Source: Gemmatimonadaceae bacterium
GTDB lineage: Bacteria; Gemmatimonadota; Gemmatimonadetes; Gemmatimonadales; Gemmatimonadaceae
Assembly: GCA_019186945.1 (NCBI GenBank)
Contig: JABAQJ010000004.1
Location: 186,001 to 250,000 of the forward strand
Length of the DNA stretch: 64,000 nt
Direction: 5' to 3'
The position numbers and the translations under genes are program-made. Below the pieces are notes generated by a model. The model was not told the DNA's origin. It did no database searches and was given only the letters and a program-made list of their open reading frames with translations. Below, piece after piece: positions 18,229 to 29,516 of this stretch (position 1 is its first letter; each line of letters begins with the position of its first letter).

Positions 18229-18945
18229 TCACGGGTCGCCCATCCCGTCGGCGTAGCGAGCGAGCGAGGTGGCCGCACCCAGGTACCCCGCGAGCGCGTC
18301 ACGCACACCCTGTCGGTCGAGCGTGGCATCGCCACGGGCGTACCGCAGCACACGCCGAAAGGCGGCTACATCGATGCCGGACCGTCCGTCCAGTTGCGTC
18401 AGCACGGCATCGGAGTCGACGGCCGGTTCCATGTCGTTCAACCGCACCACGGTGCGCAACAGTGTCATGAACGAGCTGATGCTGTCGCGAAGAAGCGCCC
18501 GTTGCGCCTGCTCCTCACCGCCGGCGGACAGCACGGCATGGCGAAGACGCAGCAGCTTGCTCATCGCCTCGTGCTCCAGTTGCAACCGGAGATCGCGCGG
18601 ACGAACCGACACCCCGTCGACGGGCAGAGTCCCGTGGATCATCCGGTGATGCGCCAGGATGTCGGCGTACTCCATGGGAAAAATGTCCGCGGAGCCGCGC
18701 CACTCCTCGATGGTCAGCGTCAGCGGCGGCGGGTGACCGGCTTCCTTCCAGGCCGACGTCACCGCCGCCTCGCGCGCAAGGTGGTCCATCGCGATCTCGT
18801 CGACGACCACCAGCACGTTGAGGTTCGTCGTCGTCGTCAGGCGGTCACCGCGCGCCGCCGAGCCATAGAGCGCTATCGCTCGCAGGCCCGTGCCGTACAC
18901 CGCGACAAGCTGCGCCGCCAATTGCTCCAATGTCATCTTCGCCAT
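18229..18945 (-). CDS. Nucleotidyltransferase-fold protein with a degenerate active site
   Basis: 238 residues. The N-terminal part has the nucleotidyltransferase Gly-Ser motif (LYGSAARGD, residues 26-34), but the usual Asp-x-Asp pair that binds metal is replaced: the strand reads T-T-N-L-N-V-L-V-V-V-D. The C-terminal part is helical, like the HEPN/KNTase-C-type tails of minimal nucleotidyltransferases. It starts three bases after the TPM gene stop, so it is co-translated with it, and sits between TPM and LemA. The missing acids suggest a non-catalytic or regulatory role, but a poorly conserved metal site cannot be excluded. Confidence 0.7.
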   Translation of the reverse strand: MAKMTLEQLAAQLVAVYGTGLRAIALYGSAARGDRLTTTTNLNVLVVVDEIAMDHLAREAAVTSAWKEAGHPPPLTLTIEEWRGSADIFPMEYADILAHHRMIHGTLPVDGVSVRPRDLRLQLEHEAMSKLLRLRHAVLSAGGEEQAQRALLRDSISSFMTLLRTVVRLNDMEPAVDSDAVLTQLDGRSGIDVAAFRRVLRYARGDATLDRQGVRDALAGYLGAATSLARYADGMGDP

Positions 18946-18948
18946 GGA

Positions 18949-19836
18949 TCACCAACTCCCGCTCGAGCCGCCACCACCGAAACCTCCGCCCCCGCCAAAC
19001 CCACCGAAGCCGCCCCCACCGCCAAAGCTGCCACCACCGAAACCGCCGCCAGACCACCCTCCTCCCCCGCGGTGACGGCCTCCGCCACTGCTCGCCAGCG
19101 CCCAGAACAATGGCCAGCACCCTCCCGAGCACCCCCTCCGCGATCCACGCGACGCCATGCTCGTCAAGAGTACGAACAGCACGATCGCCACCAACAGCAC
19201 CACCAGCGGCGCGACGTCCCCACCCCCGCTCCCACTCCCGGCAGGTTGGAACTGTCGTGGCGGCACCAGCGAAGTGTCCAGCGAGAACCCGAACTCGCCG
19301 GCGAACCGTTCGGCTACGCCTTCAACGATGAGCCGTATCGCCCCGTCATAGTCGCGCGCCTGAAAGTACGGTATGGCCGCACGCCGCAGGTCGCCGGCCA
19401 TCGCATCGGTAATGAATCCCTCCACCCCACGCGCCGTCTGAATGCTGACGTAACCGCGCCCGTCGGAACTCGTCTCCTTTGGGACGACGAGAACTACGAC
19501 GCCAGCGTTACGCGTGCGATCGCCGATCCCCGTGTTCGCGCCAACCCCCCAGCTTCGGCCGATCTGCAGGGCGACGTCGCCGACATCCCGGCCGCCGAGG
19601 TCGCGCATGGTGACGACGGCGATCTCGCCTCCCGACTTCCGCTTGATATCGAGTGCTATTCGGTCGATCAGATCGATCGTGGCTGCCGACATCACTCCGG
19701 CCGCGTCGACGACGATGTCGGCCGCGTCCGCGGCGTACCCGCGTGGAGGCGGCGGAACGTCGATGGTCCGCTGCGCGCCCAGCGTCGCGAACGGAACCAG
19801 GGACAGGTACAGAAAGAACCGCTTCACGCGTCGCAA
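18949..19836 (-). CDS. TPM-domain (YgcG/DUF477) membrane protein with glycine-rich tail
   Basis: 295 residues: signal peptide (MRRVKRFFLYLSLVPFATLGAQ), TPM domain about 30-180 with VVDAAGVMSAATIDLIDRIA and GRGYVSIQTARGVEGFITDA, one transmembrane helix near 210-230 (VAPLVVLLVAIVLFVLLTS), then about 55 residues dominated by Gly, Ser and Phe. This layout is typical for TPM proteins, which in some bacteria and chloroplasts act in envelope or photosystem quality control. It is the first gene of the group with the nucleotidyltransferase and LemA. The Gly-rich tail produces GGN-repeat DNA near 18955-19070. Confidence 0.9.
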   Translation of the reverse strand: MRRVKRFFLYLSLVPFATLGAQRTIDVPPPPRGYAADAADIVVDAAGVMSAATIDLIDRIALDIKRKSGGEIAVVTMRDLGGRDVGDVALQIGRSWGVGANTGIGDRTRNAGVVVLVVPKETSSDGRGYVSIQTARGVEGFITDAMAGDLRRAAIPYFQARDYDGAIRLIVEGVAERFAGEFGFSLDTSLVPPRQFQPAGSGSGGGDVAPLVVLLVAIVLFVLLTSMASRGSRRGCSGGCWPLFWALASSGGGRHRGGGGWSGGGFGGGSFGGGGGFGGFGGGGGFGGGGSSGSW

Positions 19837-20001
19837 AGAGGCGTTCGAGGAGGTCGACCGGGCCGTGGCGCACCGGGGGTGTAGACTAGCGTCACGAGCG
19901 GGGCTCGGGTAGTCGCAGAGGCGCGCTCCGTCTTCGCATCATATCTTTCCGTGGGTTTCACGATCGATTATTACGCGGCATCGCGCCTCCAGGATTCTTC
20001 C

Positions 20002-20694
20002 ATGCGATTTCATCGTCTCGCGTTTTCCATCCTTCCGTTCCTCGGCGCCGTCGCCTGTGGGGGCGAAGCGCGCGCGAAGCCAACGCCGGCCGATGCCCCA
20101 GCAGTGCGTCCGGCCGGAGCTACGGACCCTGCGATGCCGATGGATGCGCGAGTCGCGGCGGCGGACCTTGCGCGGGTGAAGGGGGACTCCAGCGCGAACG
20201 TCTGGGTAGTCATCGTGTCCGACTTCCAGTGTCCGTTCTGCAAGGAATGGCACGACTCGACAGCTGCAACGATCGAGAAGGAGTATGTGTCGACCGGAAA
20301 GGTGCGGATGGCATACGTGAACTTCCCGCTTCGGATGCACGCCCACGCGCGCGAGGCGTCCGAAGGCGCAATGTGCGCAGGCGCGCAGGGCAAGTTCTGG
20401 GAGTACGGAGACCTGCTGTTCAAGACGCAGCCCGAGTGGTCCGCCTTGCAGATCGCCACACCGACATTCGATTCCCTGGCCACGTCAGTGCCGCTCGACA
20501 TGGTGCTGTGGCGCGCCTGCATGGAGGAGAATGTCATGGAGCCGATGATCCAGGCGGACTACGACCGCGGGGTGAAGGCCAACGTGAACTCCACGCCGAC
20601 GTTCTTCGTCGGAAACGTCGTGATCGAAGGCGCGGAGAAGGCTCCCGCGTTTCGGGCCGCGCTCGACCAGGCCTTGGCGCAGGCGAAGAACTAG
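20002..20694 (+). CDS. DsbA-like thioredoxin-fold lipoprotein
   Basis: 230 residues. An N-terminal lipobox (LGAVAC) is followed by a thioredoxin-like domain with the redox motif C-P-F-C at about residues 77-80 (SDFQCPFCKEW) and the cis-proline loop NSTPTFFVGN near 198-207. A helical insertion with further cysteines lies between. It resembles the DsbA/BdbD 'Thioredoxin_4' group and probably forms or shuffles disulfides in the periplasm. The start at ATG 20002 is chosen because the upstream in-frame extension lacks a signal peptide. It is followed at 71 bases by waaA. Confidence 0.92.
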   Translation: MRFHRLAFSILPFLGAVACGGEARAKPTPADAPAVRPAGATDPAMPMDARVAAADLARVKGDSSANVWVVIVSDFQCPFCKEWHDSTAATIEKEYVSTGKVRMAYVNFPLRMHAHAREASEGAMCAGAQGKFWEYGDLLFKTQPEWSALQIATPTFDSLATSVPLDMVLWRACMEENVMEPMIQADYDRGVKANVNSTPTFFVGNVVIEGAEKAPAFRAALDQALAQAKN

Positions 20695-20765
20695 GAGACG
20701 GCCCGGTCGCAGGTGCGGAACCGTGCGCGCACGCCCACCGGATCTCCCTCCGCACTGGAGGTCGC

Positions 20766-22064
20766 GTGAACCGCGCCCTTCAGCTCGCCTACAGTGCAGC
20801 GGGCCAGCTCGCTCGTGCCGTCGCGGCATTGACGCCCGGCGGCAGCGACAAGGTCGGACGATCGCTGTCCGCACGCCGCGGCATCCGCGAGAGGTACGCC
20901 GCGTGGGCGCCGCACCGGGACTTGAAGCGCCCGCTGCTCTGGGTGCATGCGCCCAGCGTCGGCGAAGGACTCCAGGCACGTATCGTCCTCGAGCGGATGC
21001 GCGCCCAGCACCCGGAGGTCCAGCTTGCGTACACGTTCTTCTCCCCCAGCGCAGAGTCGTTCGCGCACAAGCTGGCCGTCGATTTCGCGGACTACCTGCC
21101 GTTCGACACGTTAGGCGATGCCCAGGCGGCGCTCGATGCCCTGCGCCCGTCGGCCCTCGTCTTCAGCAAGCTCGACGTGTGGCCGACGTTGTGTCGAGAG
21201 GCACGGCGCCGCCACGTGCCGCTCGGGCTCATCTCAGCTACGCTGTCTGCCGAATCGTCGAGGCGTGGCGCGCTGGCGACCGAACTGCTGCGCGACGCGT
21301 ATGCTTCGCTCGACGCGGTCGGCGCCGTCGCCCCGGAGGACGCGCAGCGTCTCCGAACGTTAGGCGTGCGTGCGGAGACGCTGCGCGTGACCGGCGATAC
21401 CCGGTTCGACCAGGTGCTGGCGCATGCCGCACGGGTGGACCACACGAAGGCGCTGCTTGTCCCCCTAGCGAGCGCACGTCCTACGCTCGTGGCCGGATCC
21501 ACCTGGCCTGCCGACGAAGCGGTCCTCTTCAGTGCCTGGGAGGCGCTGCGTCGAGAAATCCCGGATGTACGCCTGATCATCGCACCGCACGAGCCCACCG
21601 GAACGCACCTCGAGTCCGTGGAAACCTGGGCCATGGGGAGCGAACTCCGGGTGGCCCGGCTTCCGGTCGCCGACAGCTCAGCCGATGTGGTGCTGGTCGA
21701 TCGCGTTGGCGTGCTCGCTGACCTCTATGCGCTCGGAAACGCGGCGTTCGTTGGCGGAGGCTTCCATGACGCCGGCCTGCATTCGGTCCTCGAACCTGCC
21801 GCCTTCGGTATTCCCGTGGCCTTCGGGCAGCGCCACCGCAACAGTCGCGAAGCTCAGCTGCTGATCAAGGCCGGCGGTGGCGATGCCGTGGGATCCGCGG
21901 ATGAGCTCACGGAGACGCTGGTTCATTGGCTCAGCGACCATCAATTGGCCGGTGACGTGGGCAGGCGCGCTCGGCAATTCGTGGAACGAGGCGCGGGTGC
22001 GACGGAGCAATCCGTCGCACTCGCGCTGGAATTGCTCGTGCGCGGGGACACGACGCAGCGTTAG
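20766..22064 (+). CDS. waaA: 3-deoxy-D-manno-octulosonic acid (Kdo) transferase
   Basis: 432 residues from the GTG at 20766-20768, with GGAGG just upstream. Family landmarks are LLWVHAPSVGEGLQA, TFFSPSAESFA, YLPFDT, LVFSKLDVWPTLCREA, VTGDTRFDQV and GGGFHDAGLHSVLEPAAFGIPVAFGQRHRNSREAQ. The enzyme adds Kdo to lipid A precursor at the inner membrane, so the organism makes lipopolysaccharide. A long in-frame extension upstream of the GTG overlaps the thioredoxin gene and is not real. It contains two Leu-Gly CGTTAGGC words and its TAG stop lies in a third copy (CGTTAGGT). Confidence 0.95.
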   Translation: MNRALQLAYSAAGQLARAVAALTPGGSDKVGRSLSARRGIRERYAAWAPHRDLKRPLLWVHAPSVGEGLQARIVLERMRAQHPEVQLAYTFFSPSAESFAHKLAVDFADYLPFDTLGDAQAALDALRPSALVFSKLDVWPTLCREARRRHVPLGLISATLSAESSRRGALATELLRDAYASLDAVGAVAPEDAQRLRTLGVRAETLRVTGDTRFDQVLAHAARVDHTKALLVPLASARPTLVAGSTWPADEAVLFSAWEALRREIPDVRLIIAPHEPTGTHLESVETWAMGSELRVARLPVADSSADVVLVDRVGVLADLYALGNAAFVGGGFHDAGLHSVLEPAAFGIPVAFGQRHRNSREAQLLIKAGGGDAVGSADELTETLVHWLSDHQLAGDVGRRARQFVERGAGATEQSVALALELLVRGDTTQR

Positions 22065-22080
22065 GTCCCACCCGGTTGCG

Positions 22081-22728
22081 TCAGCGCGTCCGTTTCTGCA
22101 GGCCTGGCGGCGTCCACGCCAGCGAAATCCCGAAACCGTCGCGGCCCGCCGCATCCGCGGTACCGAACACCGCGCTGGCGCGAAGCGCAAGGAGATGCGA
22201 GAGCTTCAGACTCCCCCCAACGTCGAAGTCGACGCCTAACGCCGAGCAGCCCCTGCAGGAGATGATCGACAATCGCGGATGGACGTACGGCGTGACGCTC
22301 AGCGGACCATCGAGCGGAAAAGTGTGCCCGACGGATACGCCAACCGGAAGGCGAAGCACCGCATGGTCGCCACCACCCAGATACGCACCGCCCGTGAGAA
22401 CGAAATCGAGCGGCACGTCGGCGCTCGCCTCCGCCATCTCGTACGCCAGCGCTCCGCCCACATGGATCTGGTTGCCTGCATGCCGGCCCGCCGCGTCCGC
22501 GAGGCCGGCCTCGAGCGTGAACTGCCACTTCGGCGTCAGGCCTTCTCGCCACTGAAAAAGCAATGAGGCGACGCCGCCGCGGAAATGCGTCACTCCAAAG
22601 TTCAGTTCACGCTCGGTGAGCTTCGGTGGCTGGAAGCTCGGACTGCCGCCGGCCTGTGCCGCGAGCGTCGATGTAGGCACGCCGGTAGCCCCGACGGCGA
22701 AAACCAGGAGTGCGATACGTGGATTCAT
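22081..22728 (-). CDS. Predicted outer-membrane beta-barrel protein, unknown function
   Basis: 215 residues with signal peptide (MNPRIALLVFAVGATGVPTSTLAAQ) and alternating beta-strand segments (LNFGVTHFRGGVASLLFQW, PKWQFTLEAGLADAAG, PLDFVLTGGAYLGGG) ending in GISLAWTPPGL. The pattern suits a small porin-like barrel. A cysteine pair (SCRGCSALG) is unusual for a barrel. It is convergent with waaA, 16 bases between stops. No family recognised. Confidence 0.6.
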   Translation of the reverse strand: MNPRIALLVFAVGATGVPTSTLAAQAGGSPSFQPPKLTERELNFGVTHFRGGVASLLFQWREGLTPKWQFTLEAGLADAAGRHAGNQIHVGGALAYEMAEASADVPLDFVLTGGAYLGGGDHAVLRLPVGVSVGHTFPLDGPLSVTPYVHPRLSIISCRGCSALGVDFDVGGSLKLSHLLALRASAVFGTADAAGRDGFGISLAWTPPGLQKRTR

Positions 22729-22870
22729 GTGATCGTTCGATTGAGTGCAAAGGCCCGCGTACTGCGCCTTCTACGCCCGATGGGACAGGAAGATTCAGAG
22801 AACCGTTTCCGCATAACGACGATCTCCGGGCAGACGCCCCCGGACGATAACCACTGTGCCGCAAACGAAA

Positions 22871-22896
22871 GAGGGGCGACGGATCCGTCGCCCCTC
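22871..22896 (-). terminator. Intrinsic terminator of the atp operon
   Basis: A perfect palindrome, arms GAGGGGCGACGGA and TCCGTCGCCCCTC, lies 21 bases beyond the atpC stop and is followed on the - strand by CTTTCGTTTG. It closes the atpA-G-D-C transcript. Confidence 0.8.
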
Positions 22897-22916
22897 GCCC
22901 GGTTCCTCATCGGAAC

Positions 22917-23168
22917 TCAGAGCGCCTCGGCGGCCTCGGTCACCACTCGCACATGGTCGTGAATGACCTGGAGAAAGCCGCCGTTCACACGGAAGCGACC
23001 GGACGCCCCCGCCAAGCCCAAGCGCAGCTCGCCATATCCGAGCAGCGTCATCAGGGGCGCATGCTGCGGCAGAATGCCAACCTCGCCATCGAACGCCGGC
23101 GCGACCACGGCATCGACTTCGCCCTCGAACAGCGTCTTCTCCGGTGAGATAACCGAGACCTTTAGCAT
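22917..23168 (-). CDS. atpC: ATP synthase F1 subunit epsilon (short form)
   Basis: 83 residues. The beta-sandwich domain is complete (MLKVSVISPEKTLFEGEVDAVVAPAFDGEVGILPQHAPLM, then VNGGFLQVIHDHVRVVTEAAEAL). The C-terminal two-helix domain, which in many species brakes ATP hydrolysis, is absent. It couples the gamma rotor to the c-ring. It begins nine bases after atpD and is the last gene of the operon, followed by a strong terminator. Confidence 0.95.
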   Translation of the reverse strand: MLKVSVISPEKTLFEGEVDAVVAPAFDGEVGILPQHAPLMTLLGYGELRLGLAGASGRFRVNGGFLQVIHDHVRVVTEAAEAL

Positions 23169-23177
23169 TCCGGGATC

Positions 23178-25606
<2,429 letters not shown>

Positions 25607-25614
25607 GGTGACCC

Positions 25615-27189
25615 TTAGCCGCGCGCTGCCACGTTCTTGTACTCCTCGATACCGCGTCGCAGCGCCTGCTCCGTATCCTTCGACAACGCTTTCTCCCTGC
25701 GCAGCGCTTCGCCGACCTGGGGATACTTCGTCGTCATGAAGACATGGAAGTCACGCTCCCACGCCTTGATGTTGCCGACCGGGACGTCATCGAGGAAGCC
25801 GTTGGCCACGGTGTAGATGATCATGACCTGCTGCTCTACGGGCAGCGGCGAATACTGTGGCTGCTTCAGAACCTCCACCGTCCGCGCACCGCGTTCGAGC
25901 TGGCGCTTCGTTGCGGCATCGAGATCGGACGCGAACGCGGCGAAGGCTTCCAGCTCGCGATACTGCGCCAGGTCGAGCCGGAGGCGGCCGGCGACAGACC
26001 TCATCGCCTTGACCTGCGCCGACCCTCCGACGCGCGAGACCGAAATACCGACGTTGATCGCGGGACGTACGCCGGCGAAGAACAGGTCGGATTCGAGGAA
26101 GATCTGGCCGTCGGTGATCGAGATGACGTTCGTGGGAATGTACGCGGAGACATCGCCGGCCTGCGTTTCGATGATCGGCAGTGCCGTCAGACTGCCGCCC
26201 GGCTTGAAGATCGTCTTGTTGTCGACGATGCTCGGGTCCTCGCTCAGCTTGGCCGCGCGCTCGAGCAGCCGGGAGTGGAGGTAGAAAACGTCGCCCGGGT
26301 AGGCCTCACGACCGGGCGGACGCCGCAGCACCAGTGACAGCTGGCGGTAGGCCGCCGCTTGCTTGGAGAGGTCGTCGTATACGCAGAGCGTCGGCTTTCC
26401 CTCGTGGTACATGAAGTATTCGGCCATCGCACAGCCCGAGTAGGGCGCGATGTACTGCATCGGCGCCGGGTCGGACGCCGAGGCGACGACGACGATCGTG
26501 TATTCCATGGCACCGGCTGCCTTGAGCCGTTCCACGACAGCCGCGACTGTCGATGCCTTCTGACCGATCGCCACGTACACGCAGATGACGCCCTGCCCCT
26601 TCTGGTTGATGATCGTATCGATGGCAATGGCCGTCTTGCCGGTACCGCGGTCGCCGATGATCAGTTCGCGCTGCCCGCGACCGATCGGGATCATCGAGTC
26701 GATCGCCTTGATGCCGGTCTGGAGCGGCTCCTTGACCGGTTGCCTGACGATGATGCCCGGTGCGATCGACTCGACGCGTCGAGTCACGTTGGTGAGGATT
26801 TCACCTTGGCCGTCGATGGGAGCGCCGAGTGCATCCGTCACTCTTCCGATCAGCGCTGGACCGACCGGGACTTCCAGCACGCGTGCCGTTCGACGGACTT
26901 CGTCGCCTTCGCGTAGCTGCAGGTAATCGCCAAGGATGACAGCGCCGATGTTGTCCTCTTCGAGGTTCAGCGCGAGCGCAGTGACCTTGTTGCCGGTCTC
27001 GGAGGATGTCACTTCGAGCATCTCGCCTGCCATGACCTTCTGGAGACCGTAGATGCGCGCGATTCCGTCTTTCACTTCGAGTACCGTCCCGACTTCCTCG
27101 ACGTCGATTTCGTGGAGGTCTGCGGCGGCGATTTCGCGCAGGAGGATATCCTTGATCTCGCCGGGGCGGAGGATTGTTTCGGAAGCCAT
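25615..27189 (-). CDS. atpA: ATP synthase F1 subunit alpha
   Basis: 524 residues with Walker [10 protein letters not shown], the DELSD-equivalent region, [44 protein letters not shown] and [14 protein letters not shown]. It is the non-catalytic nucleotide-binding F1 subunit. The ATG at 27187-27189 gives [16 protein letters not shown]; a GTG 19 codons upstream lies inside the palindromic operator and is unlikely. The bases before the ATG are pyrimidine-rich and show no Shine-Dalgarno. It heads a transcript containing only alpha, gamma, beta and epsilon; delta and all Fo genes are missing from the neighbourhood. Confidence 0.98.
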   Translation of the reverse strand: MASETILRPGEIKDILLREIAAADLHEIDVEEVGTVLEVKDGIARIYGLQKVMAGEMLEVTSSETGNKVTALALNLEEDNIGAVILGDYLQLREGDEVRRTARVLEVPVGPALIGRVTDALGAPIDGQGEILTNVTRRVESIAPGIIVRQPVKEPLQTGIKAIDSMIPIGRGQRELIIGDRGTGKTAIAIDTIINQKGQGVICVYVAIGQKASTVAAVVERLKAAGAMEYTIVVVASASDPAPMQYIAPYSGCAMAEYFMYHEGKPTLCVYDDLSKQAAAYRQLSLVLRRPPGREAYPGDVFYLHSRLLERAAKLSEDPSIVDNKTIFKPGGSLTALPIIETQAGDVSAYIPTNVISITDGQIFLESDLFFAGVRPAINVGISVSRVGGSAQVKAMRSVAGRLRLDLAQYRELEAFAAFASDLDAATKRQLERGARTVEVLKQPQYSPLPVEQQVMIIYTVANGFLDDVPVGNIKAWERDFHVFMTTKYPQVGEALRREKALSKDTEQALRRGIEEYKNVAARG

Positions 27190-27228
27190 AGGAAGGGGTG
27201 CGGTTTGGTACGGCTGCGCTGGTTCGGA

Positions 27229-27250
27229 GCTTGTGAAAATTATCACAAGC
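27229..27250 (-). promoter_or_regulatory. Perfect palindromic operator (Rex- or CRP-like) upstream of atpA
   Basis: Two perfect eight-base arms, GCTTGTGA and TCACAAGC, flank six A/T bases. The core fits TGTGA-N6-TCACA (CRP type) and is one mismatch from the Rex pattern TTGTGAA-N4-TTCACAA. It is A/T-rich in a GC-rich setting and contains GATAAT, a good -10, on the - strand. The ATG of atpA lies 39 bases downstream. Overlap with the -10 suggests a repressor site; the binding protein is not known. Confidence 0.75.
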
Positions 27251-27282
27251 AGGCCACGGGAGCAAGGAAAACGGGCGCGCGG

Positions 27283-28125
27283 CTAGCCCCGGCTGCGCGT
27301 TCGTCCGCCGACGAAGCGGTCGACCAGGTCGACCGTCCGGAGCCGAGCGAGCGACGCCGGTTTGGTACCTACGATCCGCTGGGCCGTCGTGGACAGGTGC
27401 GATGACGAAGCGAAGGCCAGGATTCGCGCAACGTCACCCACGTCAAATCCCGGGTTCTTCGCGAGTTCTGCCGCCGCCAGCAGTCGGACCAGGTCGATCA
27501 GTCGCTTCAGGTTGGCCGTGCCATCGACGCCGAACGCTCGGCTCACGTGCTCCCGTGTAACTCCGACGGCGGCCGCGATCGTGTCCGTGCGTACGGGCCG
27601 CCCGGCGTATGTGACGAGAATCCTCCAGACAGCCAGCTGCAGCGGTTTCGAGATGCGAAGCTGTGGCGGCGGGTCGTGAAGCGCGCGAGAGAAGCGGCTG
27701 GAGAACCCCGCTCGCAGCACCAGGGGACGAATTGCGGCGTCGTCGACGCCTTCCACGAGGACATCGGCGATTTCGGCGATCGCGCACCGGGACACGGTGT
27801 TGGCGTCCGTTGGGCGCATTGTCGTGAGCGCGAAGAACGGAATACTTGGGAACTCGCGGATCGTTTCGATGGCGCTCCACGTATCATCGGTCGCGGCACC
27901 GGCGTCGACGATGACCGCGTCGACGAATTCGGATCGAAGGCGCCGATCGAGGTCAGCCGATGTTTTCGTCAGATGCAACCGACAGCGTCGCCTCGGGAAC
28001 GCGGTCCGTGCGAGTTCACGGGCGTGCTCGCGCACGGCGAGCACGACGATCGACGCGGGGAGCGCGATGGCATCCAGGGAACGCGAACGCGGCGCGGGTG
28101 ACGCGTGACGGAGTATAGCGTGCAT
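27283..28125 (-). CDS. AraC-type transcriptional regulator with a receiver-like N-terminus
   Basis: 280 residues from ATG 28123-28125. The C-terminal 100 residues form an AraC-type double helix-turn-helix (ILVTYAGRPVRTDTIAAAVGVTREHVSRAFG, then DVARILAFASSSHLSTTAQRIVGTKPASL). The N-terminal part resembles a response-regulator receiver fold (VDAVIVDAG followed by strands and helices, FFALTT) but lacks the usual acidic cluster at the start, so phosphorylation is doubtful. It starts five bases after the Nudix gene stop, so it is co-transcribed with sigma factor-distal genes. Targets are unknown. Confidence 0.78.
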   Translation of the reverse strand: MHAILRHASPAPRSRSLDAIALPASIVVLAVREHARELARTAFPRRRCRLHLTKTSADLDRRLRSEFVDAVIVDAGAATDDTWSAIETIREFPSIPFFALTTMRPTDANTVSRCAIAEIADVLVEGVDDAAIRPLVLRAGFSSRFSRALHDPPPQLRISKPLQLAVWRILVTYAGRPVRTDTIAAAVGVTREHVSRAFGVDGTANLKRLIDLVRLLAAAELAKNPGFDVGDVARILAFASSSHLSTTAQRIVGTKPASLARLRTVDLVDRFVGGRTRSRG

Positions 28126-28130
28126 CCGCG

Positions 28131-28583
28131 TCAGGGCGACCCGGCATCGGTTTCGAAGAGCTCGTACGCACGCCGCAGCACCTCGCGAGCGTTCGCATAG
28201 GACACGATTTCCGTGGCCCGCTCGATGGGTTCCCAACGGCAGGCGGTAATCCCCTCGTCGTGCTGCGGGCATGTGGTGGCGACGTCTGTCTCCATCAGGT
28301 AGAAGTGGCAGACCTTGTGGATCAGGCGACCCTTGAAGCGGAAGTACCAGTCGATGACCTGGATCGGCGCGCGAAGGTGGAGGGCTTCGAGGCCCGTTTC
28401 CTCGCGCACTTCGCGAAGCGCCGCGGCGGAAGCTTCCTCGCCAGCCTCAACATGGCCTTTCGGGAACCCCCAGTTGCGATAGCTGTCGCGGATCAGGAGC
28501 ACCACCGGGCCATCGGGCGCGCGACGAATCACGACGCCACCCGCCGACGTCTCCTGCGTTGCCCGTTCGCGGGTGGATGTCAC
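28131..28583 (-). CDS. Nudix hydrolase
   Basis: 150 residues from a GTG at 28581-28583, one base after the mlaF stop. The Nudix box is complete: GHVEAGEEASAAALREVREETG, i.e. G-x5-E-x7-R-E-x-x-E-E-x-G. The GGVVIRR and WGFPKGH strands before it are typical of the MutT/Ap4A hydrolase group. Substrate (dinucleoside polyphosphate or oxidised nucleotide) cannot be assigned. The longer in-frame ORF to 28730 runs inside mlaF and is rejected. Confidence 0.9.
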   Translation of the reverse strand: MTSTRERATQETSAGGVVIRRAPDGPVVLLIRDSYRNWGFPKGHVEAGEEASAAALREVREETGLEALHLRAPIQVIDWYFRFKGRLIHKVCHFYLMETDVATTCPQHDEGITACRWEPIERATEIVSYANAREVLRRAYELFETDAGSP

Positions 28584-28584
28584 G

Positions 28585-29370
28585 TCAGGCGCCACGAGGT
28601 GCGTCGGTTTCCAGGTCGGCGCGTCCTTCCACGAACTGACGCACGACTGGATCCGTGGTGTTCCGGATCTCGTCCACTGTCCCGACCTGGCGTATGCGTC
28701 CTTCGAACAGCATGGCGATACGCGTACCAACGCGATACGCGCTCCGCATGTCGTGCGTGATGACGATGCTGGTGACCCCCAGCTTCTCGCGCATCCGGAT
28801 CATGAGTTCGTCGATGACGGCGCTGGTGACGGGATCGAGACCCGTGGTTGGCTCGTCGTACAGGATGTACTTCGGGCGCAGGGCGATGGCGCGCGCCAGG
28901 CCGACTCGCTTGCGCATGCCTCCGGAAAGTTCAGCCGGGAACTTGTCCTGGACGTTGGGGAGGTCCACCAGGTCCAGCACTTCGGCGACTCGTGCGTCGA
29001 TCTCCGGTGCAGAAAGCTTGCCCTGCTTTCGGAGACCCATCGAGACGTTCTCGCCGATGCTCAATGAATCGAACAGCGCCGCGAACTGAAATACGTAGCC
29101 GATCTGCGAACGGAGTTCGTACAGGGACCGCCGATCGAGTGCAGGGACTTCCTGGCCATCGACCTTGACGCTCCCGCTGTCGGGTTCGAGGAGCCCGACG
29201 ATATGCTTGATGGCCACCGACTTCCCGGATCCCGAGTACCCGATGATGACCATCGTCTCGCCTTCGACGACCTCCATCGAGAAACCCTGGAGCACCTTTT
29301 TGGCGCCGAAGGACTTGTAGACGTCAGCGAGTTGGATCACGGATCGTGAGGCAGTCGGGGCCGCGCGCAT
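28585..29370 (-). CDS. mlaF: Mla/Ttg2-type ABC transporter ATPase (phospholipid trafficking)
   Basis: 261 residues. Walker A GYSGSGKS, Q-loop FQFAALFDSLSIGENV, ABC signature LSGGMRKRVGLARA, Walker B YILYDEPTTGLDP and H-switch VITHDM. The combination GYSGSGKS plus LSGGMRKRV and 'FDSLTV/FDSLSI-GENV' is characteristic of MlaF. It powers phospholipid movement between inner and outer membranes. The permease (mlaE) and substrate-binding (mlaD) genes are not adjacent, which is unusual. It is flanked upstream by the sigma factor gene and downstream by a Nudix gene. Confidence 0.9.
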   Translation of the reverse strand: MRAAPTASRSVIQLADVYKSFGAKKVLQGFSMEVVEGETMVIIGYSGSGKSVAIKHIVGLLEPDSGSVKVDGQEVPALDRRSLYELRSQIGYVFQFAALFDSLSIGENVSMGLRKQGKLSAPEIDARVAEVLDLVDLPNVQDKFPAELSGGMRKRVGLARAIALRPKYILYDEPTTGLDPVTSAVIDELMIRMREKLGVTSIVITHDMRSAYRVGTRIAMLFEGRIRQVGTVDEIRNTTDPVVRQFVEGRADLETDAPRGA

Positions 29371-29462
29371 CCGTGTGCCCCGGACAGTTGGGTGTCGACG
29401 GGATGGAAGCGCGCTGAGGCCAAATCAACACCACGTATGTGATGAGCGAAAGGTGCAGGAGC

Positions 29463-29493
29463 GCGAACGGGGCGCGGTGATCACGCGCCCCGT
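29463..29493 (-). terminator. Strong hairpin between the sigma factor gene and mlaF
   Basis: Perfect 12-base arms GAACGGGGCGCG and CGCGCCCCGTTC with a seven-base loop, 23 bases after the sigma factor stop. There is no clear T-run on either side, so termination may be partial. Confidence 0.6.
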
Positions 29494-29516
29494 TCCGATG
29501 CGATGTGCCCTCCGGC

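Noticed and set aside
18955..19070. Repetitive GGN DNA, checked as a possible tandem or CRISPR-like repeat
   Set aside because: It encodes the Gly-rich tail of the TPM protein and has no regular spacers.
20229..20765. In-frame extension of waaA
   Set aside because: It overlaps the thioredoxin gene in another frame and the GTG at 20766 has a good ribosome site.
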